64,000 nt of DNA from Theocolax elegans. Its lineage: Eukaryota; Arthropoda; Insecta; Hymenoptera; Cerocephalidae. Under the pieces are notes generated by a model. That model worked only from the letters and a program-made list of their open reading frames with translations. It ran no database searches and was not told the origin of the DNA. The stretch is taken from the NCBI GenBank assembly GCA_026168455.1, contig CM047431.1, positions 59,044,910 to 59,108,909 of the forward strand, read 5' to 3'. Positions 25,679 through 37,724 of the stretch are shown piece after piece. The position numbers and the translations under genes were made by a program. How positions within the stretch are numbered: position 1 is the stretch's first letter; each line of letters opens with the position of its first letter.

Positions 25679-26281
25679 ATGTTGCGCACTGGATATCAAG
25701 TAATTTACAGGGCAACGGGAATTAGATCGTTTACAAGTGCACCTGCTCAAAAAACTGCGGTTTCAGCAAGTTTTAAAATTCAAAGCACTGAAGATTTTAC
25801 AGCAAGAGTAAAAAATTCCAAAGTACCTGTTATCGTAGATTTTTTTGCTACGTAAGATTAAAATGAATATTTGGTTAATTAAGTATTTAAATATAATTTT
25901 ATTGTATATTGTTAAATGTTAAATTTTATTTTAGATGGTGTAATCCTTGTAGATTATTAACACCAAGAATTGAACAAGTTGTTGCAGAAAAACAAGGAAA
26001 GATATTACTAGCTAAAGTAGATATAGATGAAAATACAGATCTTGCCCTTGATTACGAGGTACAATATTAATCATTGTATACATTTTGTTTTTATAAAAAT
26101 AATTAAATTATTTAATAATAAATAGATTGTATTATTATTGATTAAAATGTTTACTATATTACAGGTTGGATCTGTTCCTGTACTTATGGTAATGAAAGAT
26201 GGTAAAGTAATTGAAAAAATAGTTGGATTACAGGATACAGACAAACTTAGGACATTTGTAAATAAACACACAGATACATAA
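25679..26281 (+). CDS. TXN2: Mitochondrial thioredoxin
   Basis: Exons 25679-25851, 25935-26058 and 26165-26281 give 137 residues. The N-terminus (MLRTGYQVIYRATGIRSF) is basic and lacks acids, as expected for a mitochondrial presequence. The thioredoxin fold follows: VIVDFFATW, active site Cys60-Asn-Pro-Cys63, KVDIDENTDLA, the cis-proline segment GSVPV, then VMKDGKVIEKIVG. It matches human TXN2 along the whole fold. It reduces protein disulfides in the matrix, with thioredoxin reductase and peroxiredoxin as usual partners. The active site is WCNPC instead of WCGPC. An in-frame ATG at 25622 would add 19 residues, but a TTTACAG acceptor-like site lies between the two ATGs. The later start, at the presequence, is preferred. 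The gene is tail-to-tail with the next gene, about 190 bp apart. Confidence 0.92.
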
Positions 26282-26471
26282 ATGTTGGATATACTTAATA
26301 GTAGTTTGTGTAATTATGTTGTTAAAATACGAATTGCTCAAAGCATAAGCATTACTGAAAAAGTTAAAGCTTGTTTTAAAATTTTTCTAAAAACTTTTTA
26401 TTTTCCAAAGATAACACATTTATAAATATACTATAGTATTTAATAAAAAAATTGAAATATTTATTGTACAA

Positions 26472-26968
26472 TTAATTTTCAGTCGGCAAAGCTTGCAGTA
26501 ACTGCCTAGCTCTTTTGTATTCCGTAGATTCTACAACTTCTTCATCTTCCTGAACATTTTCCTCGGCTTTCTTAATAACTTCCATAGCATTGTCTACAAG
26601 TTTTTTCCTAGCCAAACCTTTGCAACCTTCAAAGTATTCCAAAATTGTTGGAAAATACTCGTCAGATACTTGATTTTCGTTTAATAAATTTTCAATTATC
26701 CAAATTTGTCGAAGTTTCTCAAATTTCCATTGACTCCTTGCGTGTTTCCACTAAATATCAACAAAAGTTATAAGCTGAATTTCAAGGATAAAAACATTGA
26801 TGAATAAGAAAAAGAAATGAATTGAACAACACTTACTTTGGATATATAATTTAAAGCCTTTTGTGCAGATTCTCGTTTACTTGCTTTTTTAGCTTCCGAA
26901 GCTCGTAGTTCAGCCTTTGCTCTCTTCACCTGACGTTTCGAAGGAGGTTTCTTCTCAGCTCCCGTCAT
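26472..26968 (-). CDS. C7orf50: C7orf50-like protein with WKF domain
   Basis: Two exons on the minus strand, 26968-26837 and 26750-26472, give 136 residues. The N-terminal third is strongly basic (KKPPSKRQVKRAKAELR) and resembles a nucleolar or nuclear localisation region. The second exon starts at WKHARSQWKFEKLRQIW, the signature of the WKF domain of human C7orf50. It continues with DEYFPTILEYFEGCKGLARK, also as in that family. The C-terminus is acidic and then ends in RARQLLQALPTEN. The human protein is about 190 residues, so this one is shorter at the N-terminus. Its molecular role is poorly known; the human protein is reported as nucleolar. It is divergently paired with MUS81. Confidence 0.85.
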
Positions 26969-27543
26969 TCTGCTAAATAGTCAATTCACATAGTTTCGCA
27001 CCATACCATGTGCGCGGATGATGTTTTAAGGTCGATTTACATTGTTTCTCATTCTTGTACAGTTTACACAAAGAAAAGGGGCTAGGAAACAAAAATAAAT
27101 TTAAATATTAAAACATTAGTTACATTTTTAATTTTTTACTATTTTTACTTATTTTTTACTTATTTTATAATATAAAAGTAGTATGATTTTTTTTTAATTT
27201 GCCGACTATATAGGCTTTTATATATATCCAAACAAAAATACCGACGTAGCATTGGAATGTCACGTTCCGCCATGTTTTCGCCGCATAAAAATCGACCAAT
27301 GTGTGCGCGCGAGAGAAAAGTGATACTTTGTTTTTGAACCGTGTTGTTTGTTTACATGGTAAAGGTCTGTTAAAGTAAAAAAGATATATAGTGTAGTGTT
27401 GTTTTTCTTTCTGTGCAGTTAAACATCTTAATCGAAATCTAAGCCATATAGGTAAGTATTGAGTTGATTTTATTTAAACAATATTATTTATATCTGAAAA
27501 CAAACATTTATCACCTGTCATTTGCGTTAAACAGGTTTAAGAA
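26969..27543. promoter_or_regulatory. Bidirectional promoter and 5' UTR region of C7orf50 and MUS81
   Basis: The two genes start 575 bp apart and diverge. Positions 27240-27330 are locally CpG-rich (several CG, and a CGCGCG run), with CCAAT at 27296-27300 and an inverted ATTGG at 27251-27255. No TATA box was assigned. MUS81 has a non-coding first exon: a GTAAGT donor at 27452 and an acceptor ending 27534 define a 5' UTR intron just ahead of the start codon. Confidence 0.5.
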
Positions 27544-30500
27544 ATGAAGCGAATTAGAAATTACAAGGAATGTCCAAATCCGTTGTTTGAAAAATGGTTG
27601 AAAGAATGGAAAACGGAAGCTGCATTGAAAAATCCAGCTATTGTGGAATCATTCGAAAAAGCTCTCAATTCATTAAAGAAATATCCTCTTCCATTGAAAT
27701 CTGGACGAGAATGTAAAATTTTAATGCATTTCAGTGATAAGTTATGTAACATGATTGACAAACAATTGGCGCAGAATGAGTTGCCGAATAATCCTGCAAA
27801 TAACGATCCTTCTAAAAAATTAAAAGTTAAAGAAAATTCAAGTGAAAATGAAAAATGTGTACTTGCAAAAGAAAAAAGTAAATCCAAGGTAGGCTAAGAC
27901 AAATCCTATTGAGTGTTACTGCATTTTTAAAATTTTATAAATTTAAATAATATTTATGTTTGGTTTATAGATTAAAACAGCACAATTTCCACAAATAGGA
28001 AGTGGAGCGTATTCAATTTTACTGGTGATGTATCAAGAAATGCAGAATGAAAATTATCCAGGTAACACATCAATATGAAATTTTTTTAAATTTAGTATTT
28101 TTCATTATATTAGTATTTTTTATCAATTATTACTTTTTAAAATATCTTTGCAGGTTTTATGTTAAAAAAAGATTTACAAATAAAAGCTCAGAAATATTGT
28201 AACGCAGATATGCAAAAAGTGGAAACTGATTATACTACTGGTTGGGCTGCTATGTCTAATTTAATTTTAAAAAATTTAGTATTTAAGAGAAGCTGTCCAG
28301 CAAAATATTCTTTAACAGATACTGGTGTTGCTCTTGCTAAAACATTATTAAATAGCAAGTCTAGTTATTCTAAAAATTCTTCTGATAATGAAGACACTCA
28401 CAATTCTTCAAATAAATCCTCAAATGATAAAACATTTTCTTTAAAAAATGTTAAATATGAAACCAAGATATCTCCTCTCAAAGTAAAATCTGTATCAAGT
28501 GAAAAAAACTCTAACGCTTCAAAAAATTCTAAACCATCAGTTTTATGTATAGATTTAACAGAAAATGGTTCATCTTCTCATGATAATAAATGTAATGATG
28601 ACAAAACATCTGCATCTGACATGAAGGTAAATTAATTATTATAAGGTAATTCACAGAAAAAGCTGTCAATTTACAAATGTTTCCATTTCAGGAAAATATA
28701 AAGTCTACTACCAAAACAACTATAGAAACAGTAGATGAGATGGAAATTGAATCAGTGCCGAGTCCAGAATATGAACAATTTTGTATAGAAAATGCGGAAC
28801 CTGTTATTACTGTGAAAAGAAAAGACAAGCATTTTGTTTTTTCAGAGTATGTTGATACAGATATCACTAATATAAACAATATTAAAGTAAGTGGAATTGG
28901 TTTTTTGTTCATTAAATGTTCCATATTTTAATAAAAGCAAAATTTAAATTTTCAAAATTCATATTGTTTTTTGATATTATCACTCAGTGATGTAAATATT
29001 AGTGTAGAATTTATCAATCTCCCTGTGTCATGTGGTGAAAAAAACAAATAATCAATACATATTTCTTTTCTGTAACATTTTGGTGGTCAATGCCACCCTC
29101 CTCAGACTGCATAGAGATTTATTAACAATTAATTTCATTATTACATCTCAGATTAAAATTAAATTTAAGAAGCAATTATTCTAATATACCTTCTCACAAA
29201 TATGAAATTTATTATATACATATTTTACCAAAACATTACAGAAAAGAAAAATGTGTTGATTATTTCTTTTTTTTCACCACATGACTTGGGGAGTTCAATA
29301 AATTCTATAAATAATAAATTTACAAAAGTTTTGAAAAAGGTTGTATTCAAACTTTTATTTTAAATTTATTGAGATTTCTTAATTTCCTTTTATAATTAAA
29401 ATATCTATTTTAAGGAAACAGAATCTAGGTCATCAAAAGTCAAAGAGTTAAAGATGAAAGATAAAGTTGTTACAGTTACTCAAAAGCAACAATCACTAGA
29501 TACAGATTCACCTATTACCTCTTTTTATCTTTTACCAAATAATTTTGACATTATTTTATTAGTTGATACTCAAGAAATTAATGGGTAAGTTTTGAATAAT
29601 ATGAATTTCATTTTTATATTTAACTTTTACTAATTATTTTTAGATGCAAAGCAAACCCAAAAAATGATGAAACCCTCTCAGGACTAAGTGATAAAGGTAT
29701 TCTATTTGAAGTGAGAAGTTTAAAAATTGGAGACTATACGTGGATTGCTAGATGTAAATTTACAAATAAAGAATTAGTCCTTCCGTATATTATTGAAAGG
29801 AAACAAATAGATGATTTAGCTTCAAGCATTAAAGATGGAAGATACCGTGAACAAAAGGTTTTTACATTTAAAAACATATTTCACACATTACTATTTAATA
29901 CATATGAAAAATATAATAATTATGTATTACTTTTCGCAGCATCGATTAAAACAGTCAGGCATAAAAAACATTATTTATTTGATTGAAAGTTTCGGTAAAA
30001 AATATTATGGATCAATACCACTAACTACTCTCCATCAAGCAGCAGTAAATTCCCTAGTGCAAAATAATTTTATTGTCAAATTCACAAGTAATCACAAAGA
30101 TTCTTTAAAATACCTAGAAACAATGACAAAAAAAATAACAAAAATATATGAGGTAATAAATTTTCTTTTATCACCTTTCAACAATGAATTCAAATTTTAT
30201 TATTTTTTAAAACTGTTTAACAAATTATTCAAAAATTTTAGAGTAAAGAGTTAATAAGCTGTAAAAAACAAGATTTAATTACACATAGCAGTGATACTTT
30301 AAAATTAATGGAATTTAATGACTTCAATAAATCCTCTTCAAAAACAAAAGTAAGCAATTTATATTTTGAAGATATTCGGATATTACTGTGTATTATACAT
30401 TACTGTGTAGTATTAAATGGTAGCTTACAAAAGAAACGCTATTGAATGATATTTTTTATAAATGTATTTATTTTCATTACTGCATAAAATAATATTAACA

Positions 30501-30933
30501 ACTTTTATGTTTAACAATAAGCTCTTCAGATAAAAGAACTTTATAAATAATAAGTAAAAATATAAAAATCATATATAGACCTTTTAAAAAAGATTAACTA
30601 ATAAAACGTAAAATTTGATTAAATTTTTTTTATCCAGGTTATAAATAGTTGTAAAAAAAACTAAATGAATTTTTTTGTAATTCTTTTTTTCCACAGAATT
30701 TTAAAGTACGAGAGATGTTTATTCTTCAATTAATGCAGCTTAAAGGAATATCTGTAGATAAAGCAATGGCGATTACAGAATTATATCAGACTCCATCAAT
30801 ACTTGCTGAGGCATTCAAGAAAAATGGTGAGAAACTACTTGCAGACGTTGAAATCGGTTCAAACAAAAACAAAATTGGACCTTTCATTAGTTCGGCAATT
30901 TATCAGCTGTATAATAAACAAAGTCTTAACTAA
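27544..30933 (+). CDS. MUS81: Crossover junction endonuclease MUS81
   Basis: Nine coding exons join in frame: 27544-27888, 27971-28061, 28154-28626, 28692-28886, 29415-29584, 29644-29857, 29940-30152, 30242-30349 and 30697-30933. The product is 681 residues (human 551). The N-terminus (CPNPLFEKWLKEW, ALNSLKKYPLPLKSG) is the MUS81 helix-hairpin-helix domain. A winged-helix region follows (GAYSILLVM, GWAAMSNLILKN), then a long Ser/Asn/Lys linker that explains the extra length. The ERCC4 nuclease core holds LLVDT (Asp419), GDYTW (Asp455) and the catalytic ERKQIDD (476-482), then DGRYREQK and the RLKQSG strand. The C-terminus is the second HhH domain (LKGISVDKAMAI). With EME1, MUS81 cuts 3'-flap, fork and nicked Holliday structures in the nucleus. 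The donor of exon 6 (AAG then GTTTTT) is weak. Intron 4 carries a MITE. Confidence 0.93.
29005..29309. mobile_element. Palindromic MITE inside a MUS81 intron
   Basis: Inverted arms of about 80 bp lie between exons 4 and 5 of MUS81. The left arm contains TAGAATTTAT, CATGTGGTGAAAAAAA, AATAATCAATACATATTTC and TGTAACATTTTGG. The right arm carries the complements in reverse order and ends CACCACATGACTTGGGGAG, then AAATTCTA. It is AT-rich and non-coding, and TA at both outer ends could be a target duplication. It accounts for most of this unusually long intron. Confidence 0.65.
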
Positions 30934-31739
30934 ATTAAAATATTAATTTAATAATTTAATAAAAATGAATCATATTAAAATAAATTATATTTAATATATG
31001 TGTATATGTATGTATGTATATTGATACTAGTTAGAGTTAAAAATCGCAATTATTATAATAAATATATATTTATTTACTTTAGTACATAAACATGTATAAA
31101 AAAAAATGTTAATATTTTACTGTTAAAATGTTTAAAATAATGTAAATAAATGCTATTTTTTAAAAAATTAATTTTGCCCATTTCAATTCATCTTTAATAA
31201 ATAAAAGAATATATATCTTTGATTAACAATAATGGATTTGTTAAATTTAATTTATAACGATAAATGTTTATATACAATACAATATTATTTCTCAAAAGTA
31301 AAAATTTAGTACAATTTAAGTATTTTAATATTCATATTTTCAAAGTTTTCTCTTTGTTGTTGAATTTACTGCAATACACGACGTTTGTATAAAAAAAAGT
31401 AAGACACATTTTGTATTTATAATTAAAATTCCATCAGTTCATTTTAATTCTTATTTATTACTTTGTTTTATATAAAAAGCAAAGTGATTATTTTTAAAAC
31501 TTTTTGAGTGAATCTTGAATTCCAATAAATCAAATTTCAAGATCACCAAGAGCCTCAGTACATACGAAAATCTATAACAATAGTTAATCGTTAAAGAGCC
31601 GGGACCACTTAAACTATATGATATAATTTAAATAATGTCGACTCTATATAAACCCTTTTATAATTATTCAATATTACAAAGTAACAATCATACAGTTATG
31701 CCTACTTATGGTATTTTTCTTTTTACAAAACAAACGGGT
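30934..31739. other. 3' intergenic region between MUS81 and COG3
   Basis: AT-rich tail-to-tail spacer holding the 3' UTRs of both genes. AATAAA-type signals occur on the + strand shortly after the MUS81 stop (30951-30965). No other feature is seen. Confidence 0.5.
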
Positions 31740-34730
31740 CTATACAATTTCAATAGTCCTCTCAACAGGTTGACTTGGTTTATCTTCCAAAACTGATGGA
31801 TCACCAGTTACAGATGTTTTATGTTCATTCGGTTGTTGTTCGACTAGCTTAGTCAGAGTGGAAGAGCTTAACATCACCGAGACCTGCTCGGGTAACGGAC
31901 ACGCGATCAGCATCAATTCGTCACCGGTATAGTGTTGACTAAGTAACTGAGAAAGTTGAGCAAATGCTGCAACAACGTTGTTTTTGATAGGCCGAAAGAG
32001 AATGCATTCGGTCTCACGATTTGCTAGGTAAAGCTGCATTGATTGTTGGATGCTTGGTAGTTTGAATTTTATTAGTCGGAGAGCTTCACTTACTACTGCT
32101 GCTATCGTTTCTGCACTACCCAGAAACTTCAATGCTGCTGTCTGTGAAATGATGTCATTTTTTTTGAGTAAACATTAGCAATTTATAATTATATACAAAT
32201 TTTGCAATTTTATATTTGATATTTTGTGGATAAAGAATACGTGTGTATAGAAAATGTGAATAAACATTAGGATTATTTAAAAAATGTTTACCTGCTGCGA
32301 AGCTTTTGACCTTTCTAACAGTAAAATCACAGGATCAATGAGAAGTCGCGTAATGTGTTGAATAAGCCTTTGACAGGAAGATTTTAATTTAGCATCGACA
32401 TGTTTTCGTGAATCGATCAATTGCTCTCTCATTTGCGGCGCACCTTCCAATAAAAATTCTAATAAAGCATTATTCGATAGTGTAAATAGACGCGAACGTT
32501 TTTCTAAAAGACCAAAAGCAGCAGTTTTTACTTTTGAAAAATCTAGACTATATTCCTTTACTGTAAAATCCACTTGAAAAGGTGCTATTTGTTCTCGAAG
32601 GATCAGCAAGTGTTTTACCTAAGCATTAAGTAAATACATAAAAATACTATAAGATTTTCTAATTTAAAAAAATTTTATGTTACAAAATATTTTATTTATT
32701 AAATATTCGTATATAATACGAATTTATTCATAAAATTTTTAATTATATAATAATAGGCTTTATCAATGCAAACCTGAAACAATTCAGCATCTAAAGGAGT
32801 TGCTCTACTGTGAATTTGCTCTCTGGCTGCTTCTATGCTTTGCACACAATATGTTATTGCCTCTTGACTTAGTGATTGAAAAACTGGACGGTCGACACAC
32901 CTGTACAACCTTGAAAGACAAACTAGAGTTCTACGGACGGTAGGGTACCACATTCCATGAAGGTCCGCTGGTGAATTTCCCATGTGTGATCCTTTTTGAT
33001 ACATTGGATCAATTCCCTGTAAGAATATCATATTTCTCTTCATATAGTACATACATATGTACAAATTTTAATATAGAATTTCAATTTATAAATTATTACC
33101 ATTGTCATGACATGAGTTCTAGAAATGGGTTCAACAACATTTGAGCTACTTCCACTTTCCATTGAGGATAATGAAATCTTTTTCATTCTTATTTGTCTAT
33201 TTTCATTTCTAATAGATTCAGCAATGTCTTCCATCATTTTTAATTTTTCTGGATAAGCAAGATCTCCTGGTGAAGGTTTGTATCCAGCTACATCCGATTG
33301 TAGATATAAATGTGCTCTAAAAACTAATCTCTCTTGAACGTCATGTAATAACTGTAAGCAAACATTACCAAAACCTTGCAGGGGCTCAGTATTATTCTGT
33401 ACATGCTCGTCTAACATTTCTATCCTTAAAATACAGCATATTTCAGCTAAAGTTTCTAAATGATTTATGTGAATAATAAAAGGCCTAAGAGTATCATACA
33501 GGGAAGTGCACAGATTTTCAGAAAAAGATAACAAAGCTGGAGAAGATTTACTGAAAAATTGATAAAATAATCTGTGTTCATCAATAGATGCATGTAATAA
33601 TAGTGAACAGGAATGTCGCACTAAACTACAATGGTCGCCATTATATTTTGTTTTAATGGACTGTAAACCCTTTTGCACACTGGGACCCAATACAAGACCT
33701 CGATGACTTAAAAAATGTTGATGACATTCAAATAATAAACTTTCATACTCTTGTCGTTTATTGGATTTTTCTTCAATTTGTTCGATAATTGGTTTTGCTT
33801 TTGGTAGTATAGATTGGAATCTACCATAAAAAAGAGCAAGGGCTGCATCTGGATTTTTTTGCATATTATCGTTATCTTTTGGATTTAATATACTCTCAGT
33901 AGCTTTAGTAAGAAGTTTAAAAATATAATTTTGAATAAGTGTGATTGCTTTTGACTGGCAATGTCGATATTTAACCAAATAAGTACTGCTTTCTCTAAAA
34001 CTTGAATTATTTTGCATAAAATCCATATTGACATCAATCTTCTGTAACAGATTGAAGAAAATTTCGCTATTTACTGATAAAGTAGGTGCGTCAAGTTTAT
34101 CCATAATATAATCTACTTCTTTAAAGTATTTGACGTGTTCCACTATCTTCTCAACAAAAGTTATTAATTTCTGCTGATCAGATATTAACTGTTCGCTAGC
34201 TTCGTGCAAAGATATTGTCTTCTCTGACACAAAAGTGTACTGTTTGGATAATGCTGAAAAATCTTCAAGTACACTTTCAATTTGTAGGCACAAATCATGA
34301 CACTCCATTCTTCTATGTTTCAATTGCTCTAAGTAAGATACATATTTTGTATCTTCTGAGGACATGTGTTTTTGCTCCAAAGCTGAGTAACACGAAAGAA
34401 GTTGCTGGTAAGTTTCAATGTAATCCATTTCAGTTTCTAAATTTTTGGGTTCCGGTTTAGAGTCAACCTAAAATCAAATCAAATTGATATAAATTGTTTT
34501 TGTTTTGTTGAAATTGAAGGACAAAATAAAATTTCAATAGATTATCTATTAAAAAAAATATATCGTACCATCTTATTTTTGCATTTGATCAAATTAACTG
34601 GATCTAAAGAATTAATCTCATCTTCCAAGGATGTTAATTTCAACTTTTGGTCCCTAGTTAAGGGAGCGAGCGGATTAACTGTCAAATCCCATTTAACAAG
34701 GTTGTCAGGTACGCTTACTGGACCTGCCAT
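31740..34730 (-). CDS. COG3: Conserved oligomeric Golgi complex subunit 3
   Basis: Five minus-strand exons join in frame: 34730-34569, 34467-33100, 33016-32774, 32618-32292 and 32141-31740. The product is 833 residues (human 828). Recognisable blocks in order are [53 protein letters not shown], then [64 protein letters not shown], and near the C-terminus [12 protein letters not shown] and ACPLPEQ. These match animal COG3 along the whole length. COG3 belongs to lobe A (COG1-4) of the COG tethering complex, which captures retrograde vesicles at Golgi membranes and keeps glycosylation enzymes in place. The N-terminal part has the coiled-coil propensity typical of the family. The start is the ATG at 34728-34730. 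Confidence 0.95.
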
Positions 34731-35845
34731 AATTGACAATAATAAAAATGTATTTTGAACCTTTGAATCATATGTGCAAAAACTTGTTATCTCTTCTCAT
34801 TTTTCTTTCCTCCAAATCCAAGTACTTTGATAATCTTCTTTTCAAATTGATTCACACGATGCATCTTTCGAAAAATAAAAATTATAAAAGAATAAATAAC
34901 TTGTTCATCAAATTGATGTTAAATTATTGTGTGATTTGGCATTTGCACGTACACAGACACGCAGTCTGTATTATTATTTGAGAAAGACAGAGAGACTGTT
35001 TGACACTTACCGTACGTAATACACCTACAACGTAAGAACAAGATTATAGTGTAAGTACGCGAAAATATTAATATCTACTAGAAAAGTTTTTAACTATGTT
35101 AAATAATAAAAAAACAGATTCTTTTTCTCCTACAATGTAATAAAATAAAAAAGTTTGCGTTTCCTCTCTCTTCGAGAGAGCGCTACGATAGTTGAGGTTA
35201 GGAATGTTACACACGTAGACGACGCGACACCTCTGTTCTCTAAATATATATATATATATACATGGCTGCAATCGTAATTCTGTCTCCAATGGCGCAAAAA
35301 TAATTGATATTTAAACTTCTTTAAAAAAGCCCAAAAGTTCATTTAAGTATCGACGTACATCTACACGTAATTTCTCAAATGATACGTAAGTATCCATTTC
35401 GAATACATTTTTAAATTAATGAATAAATGTATACGTGTTTTATCTAATTAATTTTTTTATTTAAATATGCAAGTTTACCGGCAAAACTAACCTACAAAAA
35501 GTACATATACACTCTCACAACAACATATACGCACGCACATATTGCACAAACCAAGAGTACGAGTTTGTTTTGACATGATAAACTCAAAATTGATATACGT
35601 ATTTTGCACAATAGAATATTGAAGGAAATACTTCATAAATTTTCGATATTGTAGGTAATTTTAATGTTCACTTTAATATTCGTAAATCATGGTACAGTTG
35701 CCGACAATTAAAAGATTATGAACTGGAATTCTTGTATCTGAGAAGCAAGGTTTGTTTTGTGTTGAATTATTATTTTATTTGTTAATTTATAAAGTTAATC
35801 TCTGCTTAGGCTGGAATTCATAACGAATTGAAATTAGAAGACACA
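34731..35845. promoter_or_regulatory. Divergent promoter region between COG3 and MPG
   Basis: A head-to-head interval of about 1.1 kb. It contains a short (TA)n run at 35244-35260. Just before MPG there is a probable non-coding or leader exon ending at about 35749 (AGAAGCAAG then GTTTGT), joined to an exon beginning after CTGCTTAG (35811). The leader exon is open in the MPG frame but has no in-frame ATG. No core promoter motif is called. Confidence 0.4.
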
Positions 35846-37506
35846 ATGAAAGAAGAAAGTAAAAAACCAAAAGAAAAACTTAATTTTCAAAATCTTTTGA
35901 AATGTAAGTTTTATGTTTTATACCTAATGCACAACTTTACAATTTTCTTCTTTTTTACATTTCAGATAAAAGAAAAATAAATATCGAAATTGTAACCAAC
36001 ATAAAAGAAAAGAAACCTCGTGTGGTGGTTGATCCAAAATTGATGAAGGAAGAATTAAAACAATTAGAGGATCCACCTGTTACACCTTGGGAAAAACAAA
36101 TTAGCTCCACAAGATTACCTTATTCATTTTACAATGTTGATTCTAGAACTTTAGCTAAAAATATGCTTGGTGAGATATTCAAAAAATTATTATGCATTTA
36201 TTTGTTAAGAGGAAAAAATCCTTTTACTGAAGAAAATTACAGCAGTAGTAGATGATAAGCATGGGAAAGACGAATTAAATACTGTTTAAAAATCAATCAA
36301 TATTACTTAACTCTCAGCATAATTGTTAAACTACAATAATTTTATTTTATTTTCTAAAAATGTTATTTATTTACAGGTAAAATTCTTGTAAGGAATCTTG
36401 ATAATGGTATCATCTTAAAAGGAAGGATTGTAGAGACTGAAAGTTATTTAGGTATTGAAGACAAAGCTTCTCACACCTACAATGGTAAAGTTACACCAAG
36501 AAATATTCCTATGTACATGCCACCTGGAACTATTTATGTTTACTTCACTTATGGAATGTATCATTGCTTTAATATATCTAGTCAAGGTAATAAATCACTT
36601 TATTATCATAATTATGATATATATTAAAAGAATTGATGAAGAAAAGAAGTACTTTTTAACTTATTATATATAAAATATAATTGTTCCTCTTGAATAGATA
36701 AAGAAAAATTAGTACTGATTAAGAAAATTGAGCCTTTAGTTGGTCTTAAATATATGGACATATTAAGAAATTTGAAACAAAGAAGTACTTAATAATGAAG
36801 GAAAAGAAATAAATAAAATAATTAAAAAATTTAAAAGTCACAAATTGTGCAATGGACCTTCAGAAATTTGTGGTGCTTTTGTTATAGATAAAGGGGAATT
36901 TGATGAAAAAATATTTGTAATGTTAAAAATCGTTGAATGGAATAAAGCTAATATTAATTGTTATTATTAAGCTCTAGTAAAATAAAAATGCTTGTAATTA
37001 CTATTGAAAGTCAAAATTTCATTCATTGATTTGAAATTCTGTTCAATTATAAATAAAAAATAATTAGTTTAAGGTAATTAAGTAAACAAATTTCAGAAGA
37101 AGGAAGTGCAGTACTGGTTAGAGCAATAGAACCATTAGAGGGTATTGAATACATGAAAGAGTACCGCAGCTGCAGGCGTAAACCAAATATGAAATTAAAA
37201 TTATCAAAAGAATTGAAGTCACACGAATTATGCAATGGTCCTTCAAAACTGTGCATGGCAATGAAACTTGAAAAAAAACACAGCAAGTATTCAATGTGCA
37301 ATTGGAAAAATTTATGGCTAGCAGACGACGGCTACTCGCAAAGTGAAATGAGAATTGTTGAATGTTCAAGGATTGGTATTGAAAGTGCTGGAGAAGAATG
37401 GTCTAAAAAACCTTTAAGATATTACATATATGGACACAAATGTGTTAGCAAAAGAAACAAAAATGCTGAATCTGCTTTGTTATTACAAAATAACATTCAA
37501 TTATGA
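35846..37506 (+). CDS. MPG: DNA-3-methyladenine (alkyladenine) DNA glycosylase
   Basis: Coding exons 35846-35903, 35966-36169, 36377-36586 and 37097-37506 give 293 residues (human 298). The enzyme flips out and excises alkylated purines, hypoxanthine and ethenoadenine to start base-excision repair in the nucleus. All key residues of human AAG are present at a constant offset of 16: Glu109 (the general base, E125), Tyr111 (Y127), His120 (H136), Tyr146 (the intercalating Y162), Asn153 (N169) and Arg166 (R182). Signature blocks are [33 protein letters not shown] and AIEPLEG, then [13 protein letters not shown] and RKPLR-like [10 protein letters not shown]. The lysine-rich N-terminus is typical of the unstructured leader. 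The first in-frame ATG (35846) is chosen. A decayed second copy of the last exon lies in the preceding intron (36698-36970). Confidence 0.93.
36698..36970 (+). pseudogene. Decayed tandem duplicate of the last MPG exon
   Basis: It lies between MPG exons 3 and 4 and begins after an intact acceptor (TTCCTCTTGAATAG). In the correct splice phase it reads [20 protein letters not shown], then [11 protein letters not shown] and a stop. This parallels the working exon ([17 protein letters not shown]). After a frameshift and several stops, homology resumes with [16 protein letters not shown] and [12 protein letters not shown], matching [15 protein letters not shown] of the working copy. The position of the conserved Arg166 is lysine. 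It could be spliced to give a truncated product lacking the C-terminal third, but as a glycosylase exon it is broken. Confidence 0.75.
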
Positions 37507-37724
37507 AATTTATATATTTTAAATGAATTATTTATTCTTTTTAACATTGATTATTAGACTTATTTACATTTATATACTGTTATTGATTTTATACTGTATT
37601 TTCATCTATAAATTAAATAACATAAATTTTTTACAATCATACATTACTTAACATTTACATTTTCTTATATATTATCATCGGCTTGTGTTGGAGATTTAAA
37701 ATTTGTTTTGCATTTCTTATAATT
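37507..37724. other. MPG 3' flank
   Basis: Short AT-rich 3' UTR/intergenic piece between MPG and the retroposon. No further feature is seen. Confidence 0.5.
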
